NCBI GenBank assembly: GCA_938004315.1
Contig: CALKWG010000358.1
Location: forward strand, 1-12,058
Direction: 5' to 3'
DNA: 12,058 nucleotides
Source of the DNA: an uncultured Spirochaetaceae bacterium
GTDB taxonomy: Bacteria; Spirochaetota; Spirochaetia; Treponematales; UBA12059
The notes under the pieces: generated by a model
The model's database searches: none
Seen by the model: the letters and a program-made list of their open reading frames with translations, nothing else
Told to the model about the DNA's origin: nothing
Made by a program: the position numbers and the translations under genes
Part shown: one piece after another, positions 6,177 through 12,058 of the stretch
Position numbering within the stretch: the first letter of the stretch is position 1
Layout of the letters: every line of letters begins with the position of its first letter

Positions 6177-6233
6177 GTCCGCCTGGAAAGCTCTCGCCTC
6201 AGTCCGCCGAGGAACTCTCGCCTCCGTCCGCCG
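6177..6233 (-). repeat. Short imperfect tandem repeat, about 24-base period
   Basis: GTCCGCC occurs at 6177, 6202 and 6226, with periods of 25 and 24 bases. The last two units match over 19 bases (6191-6209 and 6215-6233) with one mismatch. The array lies between the stop of the alarmone synthetase and the tRNA-Glu promoter. It has no coding reading that I trust. Replication slippage or a regulatory array are both possible. Confidence 0.6.
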
Positions 6234-6239
6234 TCGCCG

Positions 6240-6261
6240 GGGCTCCCCGCCGGTCGAGCCC
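6240..6261 (-). other. Stem-loop directly after the alarmone synthetase stop codon
   Basis: GGGCTC (6261-6256 on minus) pairs with GAGCCC (6245-6240) around a 10-base loop, starting at the first base after the TGA stop. There is no T-run, so termination, if any, would be inefficient or factor-dependent; it could instead protect the mRNA end. Confidence 0.4.
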
Positions 6262-7506
6262 TCACATCTTCAGCTTCTTCACGATCATCGCCTTGAGTTT
6301 GACGACGTTTTCGTTCTCCGGCGATAGCTCCAAGGCGAGCTCGGTATCGCCCAAGGCTTTGGGGAAATCGCCTAGGTGATAGTAGGCCTGCGCTCGTCGA
6401 TAGCATGAGTAGAAGTGGTAGGGGTGGATCTCCAGCGCGCGGTTAAAATCCTCTATGGCCGCCGAGTAATTCTGCCGCACGCTGAAGACCACGCCGCGGT
6501 AGTACGCCGCCTTATAGCATTCGGCGTCCAGCTCCAAGGTCTTTGAGAAGTCCTCTAGGGCTTCGTCATAGCGGCTTTCGGCGAAGAAGGCCATGCCGCG
6601 ATGCTTGTGGATGAGGGCCCGTATCGTGTCTTTCGGCCCCATGGCCAGGATGTGCGAGTAGATATCGATGGCCCGCACGTAGTCCCCGCGATTGTGGGCG
6701 TTCAGGGCCTCGAGCAGGAGGTCGTCCTGGGACTTCCAAGGTCCGAGCCAGGCCGGATCCTTAAGCTGGGCGGCGTGGCCTGCGCCGAGCTCCTTGATGC
6801 CGCTGTACAGCTCCTTATCGATGGCGTCTTCTATCTTCTTGAAGAAAGCCACCCGGCGCTTCGCCAGCTCGTTCGTCAGCTGATGTTGATAGTCGCGAAT
6901 TTCCTGGAAGAGCATATCGGACAAGGTCAAGGTCGCGTTCAACGCAGCCAGTTTCCTGCGCATCGGATCGTCGAAGGGCGTGAACTCGGCCTTATAGACC
7001 AGCTCGTGCTCGACTTCGGCCCAAGCGTCCTGCAGGATGGTGCGGATCTGAACCTCGCAGACCGGCGGGTCGAGGATCTCAGCCCCCTCCCGTAGCTCAG
7101 GGGGAAGCTCCAGGAGCATATGCGTCGATTGATAGCCGAACTCCCTAAAGGAGCTGTCCGATCCTTTGCGCTCCACCTCGACTACCTTGAACTTAGCCGA
7201 CAGCGCCTCCTCTATCCTCGCTAAGTCGCCTATGAAGGGACATATGATCCTGATCGCGATGAGGTCGGTAATAGGCAGGGGCTGCCGGTTCTTGATTTTG
7301 GCCTCGCGGCTGAATTTTATACGCTTAGCGAAGTAGCTGTTCATCGACTTGATGCGATGCTTGTAGGCGGGAAAGAGCCCGGTGCCGTCGACTAAGTGCC
7401 TGATCTGCGACAGCATCTCGTTCAGCGCGCGCTCGAGCCCCGGATATGAACGTTTATAGAGGGCGTCGAGCGCGACGCGACTTGGAATCGCTTCGTTCTG
7501 CTCCAT
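6262..7506 (-). CDS. RelA/SpoT-type (p)ppGpp synthetase domain with C-terminal TPR repeats
   Basis: 414 residues. Residues about 45-175 form a RelA/SpoT nucleotidyltransferase (synthetase) domain. Visible motifs are HRIKSMNSYFAK (50-61), ITDLIAIRI (79-87, metal-binding D81), GYQSTHMLLELP (124-135, base-stacking Tyr 125) and EVQIRTILQDAWAEVEHELVYK (starting at 151, catalytic E151 with Q153). All the residues I would require for pyrophosphate transfer are present. There is no HD hydrolase domain before it and no TGS/ACT after it, so it is not a long Rel. A helical linker (about 180-255) follows, then about four TPR units (about 263-398; for example AFFAESRYDEALEDFSKTLEL and AYYHLGDFPKALGDTELALEL). 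TPRs normally bind partner proteins, so activity is probably controlled by a partner. The start at 7506 is preceded by GGTGGT and a -10 box six bases away, implying a leaderless mRNA. Known for the family: alarmone signalling. Inferred: partner control. Confidence 0.9.
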   Translation of the reverse strand: MEQNEAIPSRVALDALYKRSYPGLERALNEMLSQIRHLVDGTGLFPAYKHRIKSMNSYFAKRIKFSREAKIKNRQPLPITDLIAIRIICPFIGDLARIEEALSAKFKVVEVERKGSDSSFREFGYQSTHMLLELPPELREGAEILDPPVCEVQIRTILQDAWAEVEHELVYKAEFTPFDDPMRRKLAALNATLTLSDMLFQEIRDYQHQLTNELAKRRVAFFKKIEDAIDKELYSGIKELGAGHAAQLKDPAWLGPWKSQDDLLLEALNAHNRGDYVRAIDIYSHILAMGPKDTIRALIHKHRGMAFFAESRYDEALEDFSKTLELDAECYKAAYYRGVVFSVRQNYSAAIEDFNRALEIHPYHFYSCYRRAQAYYHLGDFPKALGDTELALELSPENENVVKLKAMIVKKLKM

Positions 7507-7512
7507 ACCACC

Positions 7513-7541
7513 AAGATATGCACAGAAGCGGGAAGGCGCAA
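7513..7541 (-). promoter_or_regulatory. Candidate promoter of the alarmone synthetase, leaderless
   Basis: On the minus strand: TTGCGC (7541-7536), a 17-base spacer, TATCTT (7518-7513), then only six bases to the ATG at 7506. The expected start of transcription coincides with the A of the ATG. The boxes resemble those before the cysteine desulfurase (TTGCGG/TATCAT), which has the same geometry. Confidence 0.55.
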
Positions 7542-7554
7542 GCGTAAAAGCGAT

Positions 7555-7579
7555 AAAAAGGCCGCCCCGAAGGGCGGCC
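7555..7579 (-). terminator. Intrinsic terminator of flaA
   Basis: On the minus strand, 22 bases after the flaA stop: a perfect 8-bp stem, GGCCGCCC pairing with GGGCGGCC, closed by a TTCG tetraloop (very stable as UUCG in RNA) and followed by TTTTT. It separates flaA from the alarmone synthetase, whose own promoter overlaps the downstream side. Confidence 0.93.
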
Positions 7580-7601
7580 GTATATTGAATGCGCGCGCTA
7601 C

Positions 7602-8681
7602 TTAGTTAGAGGGAGTAAACTCGGTCTGGGTCGCCTGGCGCTGGCGCTCGATGTAGCGGAGCACCTGGTTGGCGCCGAAGCGGAGGCTCTCTAGGCGCTT
7701 GCGCTCCTCTTCCTTCTGCCCGACGATACCCCAGATAGCCTCGTCGTTGATGTCGCGGACGGGCTCCAGGACGGCCTTATCGTAGATGATCTTGACGTCC
7801 TTGATGTAGGTGATGAAGTCGCCGCCCTCATGGGCCGCGTCGCGGCTGATGAGGAAGCCGGCCAGCTTCACGAAGGGGGTCGAGCGAGGATAAAGGGGAA
7901 CGACCCTGAGCTCGCGGTTGCGCACGTCGCTGATGTACTGGGGGTTATCCCAGCGCAGCTCGCGCCAGCCGTCGAAGTTCAGGTAGCCCATGAACATGAC
8001 GCGCTCGTTGCCGTCGTTATCCTTGAGGATGACGGAGAGGCCGTGCGGGAAGTTCAAGCCGCGGACGTTGACGGCCACGGACTTGAGGACGCCGACGTTC
8101 TTAACCACGCCGAGGGCGGCGGTGATCTTGGTATCGGCGTTGTAAGTTCCCTCGAAGCGGCTCATGTTGGCGTTGATCGGATCGCCGCCCTGGTTGCCCT
8201 GGGCGGGGGTGATGCTGCCGTCGTCGCCGATAGTCGCCTTAGGCTCGAAGGCGGGGATATCGAAGGGGGGCTGGATGCGGGCCCAGGAGTTGAAGGGCTC
8301 GAGGGGGAAGCGCACGCGAATGCCGAGAACCGTCTGCCCGGCGAACTGCCTAGCGCCCGCGTCGACGGGAGCCTCGGCGGTAAAGGACAGAGCCTGGTTC
8401 ATGTTGGTGCGGGAGGAGGAAGCCAGGATGACGTCCCAATTGGTGATACCCAATGAGATCCTCATCTGCTGCTTCTGATCCTCGGTGTAGCTGGCGCCGG
8501 CCACGGTGGAAAAATCCATCATGGTGGCGCGGTTCTGGGTGAGTACGCCCTGCCGCACCGGATCCTCGATGATGTCGGCCTTGAGGAGGTTGAAGTCCAT
8601 AAGGATCGCTTCATCCGCGAAGGCGACGACAGCGCTTAACAGTAGCAGAGCCGTTGCAATAACGAAAATCGGCCTTCTCAT
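7602..8681 (-). CDS. flaA: Flagellar filament outer layer (sheath) protein FlaA
   Basis: 359-residue precursor. The signal peptide MRRPIFVIATALLLLSAVVA ends in an AFA site (cut after residue 22), so it is exported by Sec to the periplasm, where it coats the FlaB core of the periplasmic flagellum. Diagnostic FlaA stretches are ISLGITNWDVILASSSRT, VAVNVRGLNFPHGLSVILKD, MGYLNFDGWRELRWDNPQYI, and LRVVPLYPRSTPFVKLAGFL followed by FITYIKDVKIIYDKA. The charged helix near the C terminus (EEERKRLESLRFGANQVLRYIERQ) is typical too. The AAAGGAG ribosome site at 8689-8695 lies 7 bases before the ATG. A perfect-consensus promoter and a strong terminator make it a monocistron, though read-through from the GerMN gene upstream is possible. 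None of its 26 isoleucine codons is ATA, unlike its neighbours, as expected for an abundant protein. It has no cysteine, common for exported filament proteins. Several FlaA paralogues often exist per genome; which one this is cannot be told here. Confidence 0.97.
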   Translation of the reverse strand: MRRPIFVIATALLLLSAVVAFADEAILMDFNLLKADIIEDPVRQGVLTQNRATMMDFSTVAGASYTEDQKQQMRISLGITNWDVILASSSRTNMNQALSFTAEAPVDAGARQFAGQTVLGIRVRFPLEPFNSWARIQPPFDIPAFEPKATIGDDGSITPAQGNQGGDPINANMSRFEGTYNADTKITAALGVVKNVGVLKSVAVNVRGLNFPHGLSVILKDNDGNERVMFMGYLNFDGWRELRWDNPQYISDVRNRELRVVPLYPRSTPFVKLAGFLISRDAAHEGGDFITYIKDVKIIYDKAVLEPVRDINDEAIWGIVGQKEEERKRLESLRFGANQVLRYIERQRQATQTEFTPSN

Positions 8682-8730
8682 TCACGTGCTCCTTTCATAG
8701 TGCGCGTTCAGTTTTCCGAATTTGACCTTG

Positions 8731-8758
8731 ATTATAGTCGCGCAAGGCCCTTTGTCAA
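8731..8758 (-). promoter_or_regulatory. Perfect-consensus sigma70 promoter of flaA
   Basis: On the minus strand: TTGACA (8758-8753), a 16-base spacer, TATAAT (8736-8731), both hexamers exact. The start of transcription should be near 8724, giving a leader of about 43 bases ending in AAAGGAG and the ATG at 8681. The spacer is one base shorter than optimal. It starts only ten bases after the stop codon of the upstream GerMN gene. Confidence 0.92.
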
Positions 8759-8768
8759 TTATTTTATT

Positions 8769-9320
8769 CTATTTTCCCTCGGTAGTTAAGTCCGTCGGCG
8801 CGGTTTTTTCCATTTCCCGGCCTTCTACGGTGAGCACGATTCGATACGAGGGAAAATTCCGCTTGATCGTCATCTCGGTCAGCTCGAAGAAACGCGACGG
8901 CGACACGAGCGGACGCTCATAGACGCCGTTCGAGTGGCGGCGGCCGAAGAGCACGTCCGATGAAAAATCGACGTACATGACCCTGCCTCGTACGAAGATT
9001 GAGCGGACGCCGGCGTCGGCGAGGGCCAGGGGCGATAGGTTAGGATCCATGGGGCCGAGTATCAGCTCTTCTATTAAAGCTTTGAGCTCGGCCTCGACGC
9101 CGCCGCTCGCTCGGATGAGGCGCAGCTCCGTCCCGATACCCGCAGCCCTGGCCTTGGGATACCACAGCGTATAGGCGCGGTGCGTGCCCATGCCGACGTT
9201 CGAAGCCGCGGCGACGGCGACCAGCGACGCGAGCGCGATAACGGCGACGCCCCGCGGACGGGCGAAGCTCGCTAAGGCTGCTCTGACCCTCGACAATAAT
9301 GCGGCTCTATCGATGCTCAC
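8769..9320 (-). CDS. Membrane-anchored GerMN-domain protein
   Basis: 183 residues: a basic N terminus, one hydrophobic segment at about 24-42 (GVAVIALASLVAVAAAS), then a periplasmic GerMN domain at about 50-167. The GerMN pattern shows in TELRLIRASGG, then LKALIEELILGPMDP, then VRSIFVRGRVMYVDFSSDVL. GerMN was named from spore germination proteins, but it also occurs in envelope proteins of non-spore-formers, where it is thought to bind peptidoglycan or other envelope ligands. It starts with GTG at 9320 inside a GTGA overlap with the amidase stop, so the two are translationally coupled and probably act together on the wall. The family has a separate lipoprotein form with a cysteine; here there is no lipobox, so the protein stays anchored by the helix. 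flaA follows 87 bases downstream. Domain call good, cellular role inferred. Confidence 0.82.
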   Translation of the reverse strand: MSIDRAALLSRVRAALASFARPRGVAVIALASLVAVAAASNVGMGTHRAYTLWYPKARAAGIGTELRLIRASGGVEAELKALIEELILGPMDPNLSPLALADAGVRSIFVRGRVMYVDFSSDVLFGRRHSNGVYERPLVSPSRFFELTEMTIKRNFPSYRIVLTVEGREMEKTAPTDLTTEGK

Positions 9321-10402
9321 GGGCGTACGGAACCTCTTCTTCTCTCGAAATACTCGACGAACGATATAATGCCATTATAGATACCGTCGCCGAGCTTCTT
9401 CAAGTAGGCCGGATCGGCTAAGGCCCTCGCCTCCTGCTCGTTGGTCACGAAGCCGACCTCTACCAAGACCGAGGGCATGCGGGCGTTTCGGACGACGAAC
9501 CACTCCTCGGCGCGTATGCCGCGGTTCGGGCTGCGTTCGCCGATCGTCGCGGCCATGCCGTCGAGTATGGCGCGGGCTAAGAAGATGCTCTCGGTCGTGT
9601 ACTCCTCCTCGAGCATGGCGTTCAGGATGGGGATGACGCTCTGGTCGACGCCCTCGGTCTTCTTGGCGTCCACCACGCTGCGGCGATAATCGGGATTCAA
9701 GTACCATACCTCGAAGCCCGACGCGCGCGTGTTGAACGAGGCGTTGGCGTGTATGGATACGTAGATCACGGCCTGGTTGACCGACAGCTCCAGCTTGTTC
9801 GCCATCTCTACCCGTTCGTCAAGGCTGGGGTAGGTATCGCCCTCGCGGGTGATCATGATCTGCTTCTCGGGCCACAGGCGCCGGAGGCGTTCGTAAAGGT
9901 CCTTGCCGATGGCGAGGGTAACGTCCTTCTCGGCTATCCGCAGGCGATCGGCCCCGCTCCCGTGCTCGCCTATGGCGCCGGGGTCGCGGCCGCCGTGGCC
10001 CGGGTCGATGAGTATGGCCGCGACGCTGGCGCGCGAGCGCCGCTCCTCGTCGCGCGAGGCGAGCCAGGCTTCGAGGGCCTCGGCCGAGGGGGCCGGCAGC
10101 ATGATGCGCCCGCCCTCCCAGGTCGGCGCTAACGATCGTAGGACGCCGTCGGGACCGACGAGGTAGAGCTCGCGGCCGGGGGCGAAGCGTATGAGGTCGG
10201 GTCCGCGCATGAGGTAGCCCTGCCCCGAGAGCGGGTCGAAGCTCCAGATCGCCTTCCAACGCTCGGCTAAGGCCGAAAGCTCGATCGGAGCCGCCGGGCG
10301 CGCCCCGCCGGCCGCTTGGGCGTAGGCCGAGGCGCCGCCCATGAAGGCCGCGAGGCAGAGGGCCAGGATACTGGCGAACGGGGCGCGCGACGCTCGAATC
10401 AT
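9317..10402 (-). CDS. N-acetylmuramoyl-L-alanine amidase (Amidase_3), secreted
   Basis: Zinc hydrolase that cuts the bond between N-acetylmuramic acid and the peptide stem. 361 residues: an N-terminal signal peptide or anchor (hydrophobic 9-28, AYAQA site near residue 30), a region at about 40-115 containing SGQGYLMRGPDLIRFAPGRE that resembles the copper-amine-oxidase-N/AMIN-like modules often found before such amidases (tentative), and the catalytic domain at about 127-352. Zinc ligands are H136 (LIDPGHGGRDPG), E158 (AEKDV) and H218 (VSIHANA), with catalytic E315 (SVLVEVGF). All are present, so it should be active. The segment between H218 and E315 contains a long insertion (about 235-300), the position of the autoinhibitory helix in divisome-controlled AmiC-type enzymes, so activation by a partner is plausible. 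Its ATG overlaps the ATP-grasp stop (ATGA) and its stop overlaps the GerMN start (GTGA). Likely jobs: daughter-cell separation or wall opening for flagellar insertion. Confidence 0.93.
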   Translation of the reverse strand: MIRASRAPFASILALCLAAFMGGASAYAQAAGGARPAAPIELSALAERWKAIWSFDPLSGQGYLMRGPDLIRFAPGRELYLVGPDGVLRSLAPTWEGGRIMLPAPSAEALEAWLASRDEERRSRASVAAILIDPGHGGRDPGAIGEHGSGADRLRIAEKDVTLAIGKDLYERLRRLWPEKQIMITREGDTYPSLDERVEMANKLELSVNQAVIYVSIHANASFNTRASGFEVWYLNPDYRRSVVDAKKTEGVDQSVIPILNAMLEEEYTTESIFLARAILDGMAATIGERSPNRGIRAEEWFVVRNARMPSVLVEVGFVTNEQEARALADPAYLKKLGDGIYNGIISFVEYFERRRGSVRP

Positions 10403-11976
10403 GCCTTGCGAAGCTCCTTAACCATAGTATCGACGGCCCAGGCGCCGCCCTGATAGCCGCCGCGGAAAAATGCCCGCCAAAAAGCGCGCCCGAGCACGAT
10501 ATCGCCGGGGCCGACGGCCGCCCCGCTTAGGGAGCGGACGAGCTCGAGGCCTTCGGCCATGGATCTGCCTAACCAATCGCGGGAGCCCTCCCTATCCATG
10601 CCGGGGAGCGGCTCTATGCCGACTGATCGTTTTTCGCCATCGGCCTTGAGAAGCTCGGGGAGCGAATCGACGTAGGCGATAGCCATGGCCGAAGGCGCGT
10701 AGGCGTCGGGCGCCCAGGACCAATCGTCCGCTACGGGCCGGCCGTAACCGAGGAAGGCGGCGGTCTCGGGGTCGCCGGGCCTGAGCCGCAGGGCGAGGCT
10801 CCGAGCTCCCTCCTCGGCGGCGGCTTCGGCCTCGGCGCGGGTCGGCGCCTGGCTGATGACGTTGCCGGCCTTCTGGACGTTGTTTGAAGGGAAGACGAGG
10901 CGATCGCCCGGGGCGCAACGGCTGAACAAGTCTTTCACGTAGGGTAAGCGCCTAGCCTTATCGAGCCCGCGCAGCTCCATAAGCTCGCCGGGTATGGAGA
11001 TGAAGGCGCGCTCGGCCGAGCACCAGTCCCTGGACGCCTCGGCGAATCGGACGTGCCGGCCGCAGGCGAGGTCGACGCCCTCGGAGGCTGGGTCGACGCC
11101 GCTGGCGTACGGATAGGTCCAGCCGGACATATAGCCGCCCGAGAGCCTGGCGGCTATCTCGCCCACGAAGGCGCCGCGGCGCGTGTACTTGATGTCCCCC
11201 TTGGCCGCGCCGCGCTCGATGCCGAGCGCCTTCGCGCCGGCCTTAAAGACGGCGATGACCTCGTCCAAGACTTCGGGGCCGTAGGCGCTCGGCATCGTAT
11301 GGCCGAGCTCGACGAAGTAGGGCTCGAAGCGGACTTGGCGGTCGGCGACGCCGCGTAGCCTGAACTCGCCCTCGTAGATGAGCGCGTCCAGGCTGAATTC
11401 GGGGCCTTCGAGGTATTCTTCGGCTATGACGCGGCCGCTGCGCGACGAGGCGGCGGCGGCGGCCCAAGCGAGGGCGAATTCGGCCTCGTCGCGGGCGAGG
11501 CGGCAGCCGCGGGCGCCCATGTTATCCACGGGCTTCACGACGAAGGGGAAGAGAGCGCCTGAGCCCGTGAGCTCGGCGAGCGCTGCGGCCGGCCCTTCCG
11601 TTCCCGTACCGACGGCGAAGGCGGGCACGGGTACGCCCGCGGCCTTGAGCCTGACGCGCATGCGGCCTTTGTCGGAGGCGTCGAGCGCCGCCTCATGGCC
11701 GATGCCGGGGAGGCCCAGCCCCTCGGCCACGAAGGCCACCGAGGCGGAGAAGTCGGTGCCGGCGGTGAAGACGCCCTTGAGGCCCGGTATGCCGCGCGCC
11801 GCCTCGAGCAAGGCCGGCTTGTCCTTGAGGTCGATATGCACGAAGCGGTCGGCCTCGGCGCGGCAGGCGGCGCCGGGATCGCCGTCGGCCACCACGACGT
11901 AGAGTCCCTTGTCGCGGGCGGCCCTGATGGCCGGGCCCTGCATCACGCCGGCGCCTAAGATGAAGATCGCGTCCAT
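10399..11976 (-). CDS. ATP-grasp domain ligase, substrate unknown
   Basis: 525 residues. Residues 1-100 are a Rossmann-like pre-ATP-grasp domain (MDAIFILGAGVMQGPAIRAA). The ATP-grasp fold follows: K148 in FVVKPVDNMGARG, EEYLEGPEFSLDAL at 186-199, then GDIKYTRRGAFVGEIAARLSGG at 260-281 with D261, E273 and R277 in positions used to bind Mg-ATP. The fold joins a carboxylate, through an acyl phosphate, to an amine or thiol, as in PurK/PurD, carbamoyl-phosphate synthase and D-Ala ligase. It resembles the carbamoyl-phosphate synthase-like/biotin-carboxylase group more than Ddl. After about residue 330 an unassigned region of nearly 200 residues follows, with WSWAPDAYAPSAMAIAYV and a C-terminal RAFWRAFFRGGYQGGAWAVD; this may set substrate or partner. 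No signal peptide, so it is cytoplasmic. It is coupled by ATGA to the wall amidase, and its ATG lies 7 bases after an upstream gene. The link to cell-wall or amino-acid-amide metabolism is inferred only. Confidence 0.88.
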   Translation of the reverse strand: MDAIFILGAGVMQGPAIRAARDKGLYVVVADGDPGAACRAEADRFVHIDLKDKPALLEAARGIPGLKGVFTAGTDFSASVAFVAEGLGLPGIGHEAALDASDKGRMRVRLKAAGVPVPAFAVGTGTEGPAAALAELTGSGALFPFVVKPVDNMGARGCRLARDEAEFALAWAAAAASSRSGRVIAEEYLEGPEFSLDALIYEGEFRLRGVADRQVRFEPYFVELGHTMPSAYGPEVLDEVIAVFKAGAKALGIERGAAKGDIKYTRRGAFVGEIAARLSGGYMSGWTYPYASGVDPASEGVDLACGRHVRFAEASRDWCSAERAFISIPGELMELRGLDKARRLPYVKDLFSRCAPGDRLVFPSNNVQKAGNVISQAPTRAEAEAAAEEGARSLALRLRPGDPETAAFLGYGRPVADDWSWAPDAYAPSAMAIAYVDSLPELLKADGEKRSVGIEPLPGMDREGSRDWLGRSMAEGLELVRSLSGAAVGPGDIVLGRAFWRAFFRGGYQGGAWAVDTMVKELRKA

Positions 11977-11983
11977 AATAGCT

Positions 11984-12058
11984 CTATTCCTTGTCTATGC
12001 CGCTATCGGGCAGCTTTCGGGCGTAGCATTCGAAGGTGTCGCCTAAGCCCCTGAGCCT
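11984..12058 (-). CDS. C-terminal fragment of an unidentified upstream gene (5' part outside window)
   Basis: An open minus-strand frame enters from the right edge and ends in TAG at 11984, giving 24 residues (RLRGLGDTFECYARKLPDSG then IDKE). The stop lies seven bases before the ATP-grasp ATG, and that gene's AAGGA ribosome site sits inside these last codons, the arrangement seen throughout this operon. Codon use looks like its neighbours. Too short to name; a methyltransferase or other metabolic enzyme tail cannot be told apart here. Confidence 0.6.
   Translation of the reverse strand, partial: RLRGLGDTFECYARKLPDSGIDKE

Noticed and set aside
6161..6379. Plus-strand 72-codon frame over the tandem repeat
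   Set aside because: Mostly antisense to the alarmone synthetase C terminus; no ribosome site and low-complexity translation.
7830..8456. Plus-strand open frame of 208 codons inside flaA
   Set aside because: Antisense shadow of a clearly recognised gene, with no domain or start signal.

Overview
This is a GC-rich (by eye roughly 60-65%) bacterial window that almost certainly comes from a spirochaete. The deciding gene is flaA (7602-8681 minus), the secreted outer-sheath protein of periplasmic flagella, a family characteristic of Spirochaetes. I see no insertion sequence, prophage, CRISPR array or rRNA, and the region reads as a compact chromosomal backbone.

Layout. The plus strand carries 1-4519: a class II CPD photolyase (5' end cut by the window), a glutaredoxin-like protein, a ferredoxin:thioredoxin reductase catalytic-subunit homologue, then a cysteine desulfurase and ThiI pair. 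A thioredoxin on the minus strand overlaps the 3' end of thiI by 32 bases and is divergent from a small AhpD/carboxymuconolactone-decarboxylase-like CxxC protein (4979-5350, plus). From 5430 to the right edge everything is on the minus strand. Read in the direction of transcription this is: the tail of an unidentified gene, a large ATP-grasp ligase, a periplasmic N-acetylmuramoyl-L-alanine amidase, a membrane-anchored GerMN-domain protein (the last three joined by 4-base ATGA/GTGA overlaps), flaA with its own consensus promoter and terminator, a RelA/SpoT-type alarmone synthetase with C-terminal TPRs, tRNA-Glu(UUC), and a small outer-membrane beta-barrel protein.

How the parts fit. The first 5 kb has a thiol and sulfur theme: photorepair next to a glutaredoxin/FTR pair (ferredoxin-driven disulfide reduction), a sulfur donor next to the tRNA 4-thiouridine/thiazole sulfurtransferase it probably feeds, then thioredoxin and a CxxC peroxidase-like protein. 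The last 4 kb is an envelope/motility block: a ligase, a wall amidase and a GerMN protein feed directly into flaA, which fits flagella that lie in the periplasm against the wall.

The most notable signals are a perfect TTGACA/TATAAT promoter before flaA; two promoters whose -10 box lies so close to the start codon that the mRNA should be leaderless (cysteine desulfurase and the alarmone synthetase); a pair of 11-base repeats exactly 42 bases apart immediately upstream of the porin-like gene's -35 box; a strong split in isoleucine codons (ATA common in ordinary genes, absent from flaA and the outer-membrane protein); an FTR with CFC in place of the CHC motif; and the ATP-grasp/amidase/GerMN coupling. 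I found no clear evidence of a wholly new system. The ATP-grasp operon is the best candidate for undescribed chemistry.
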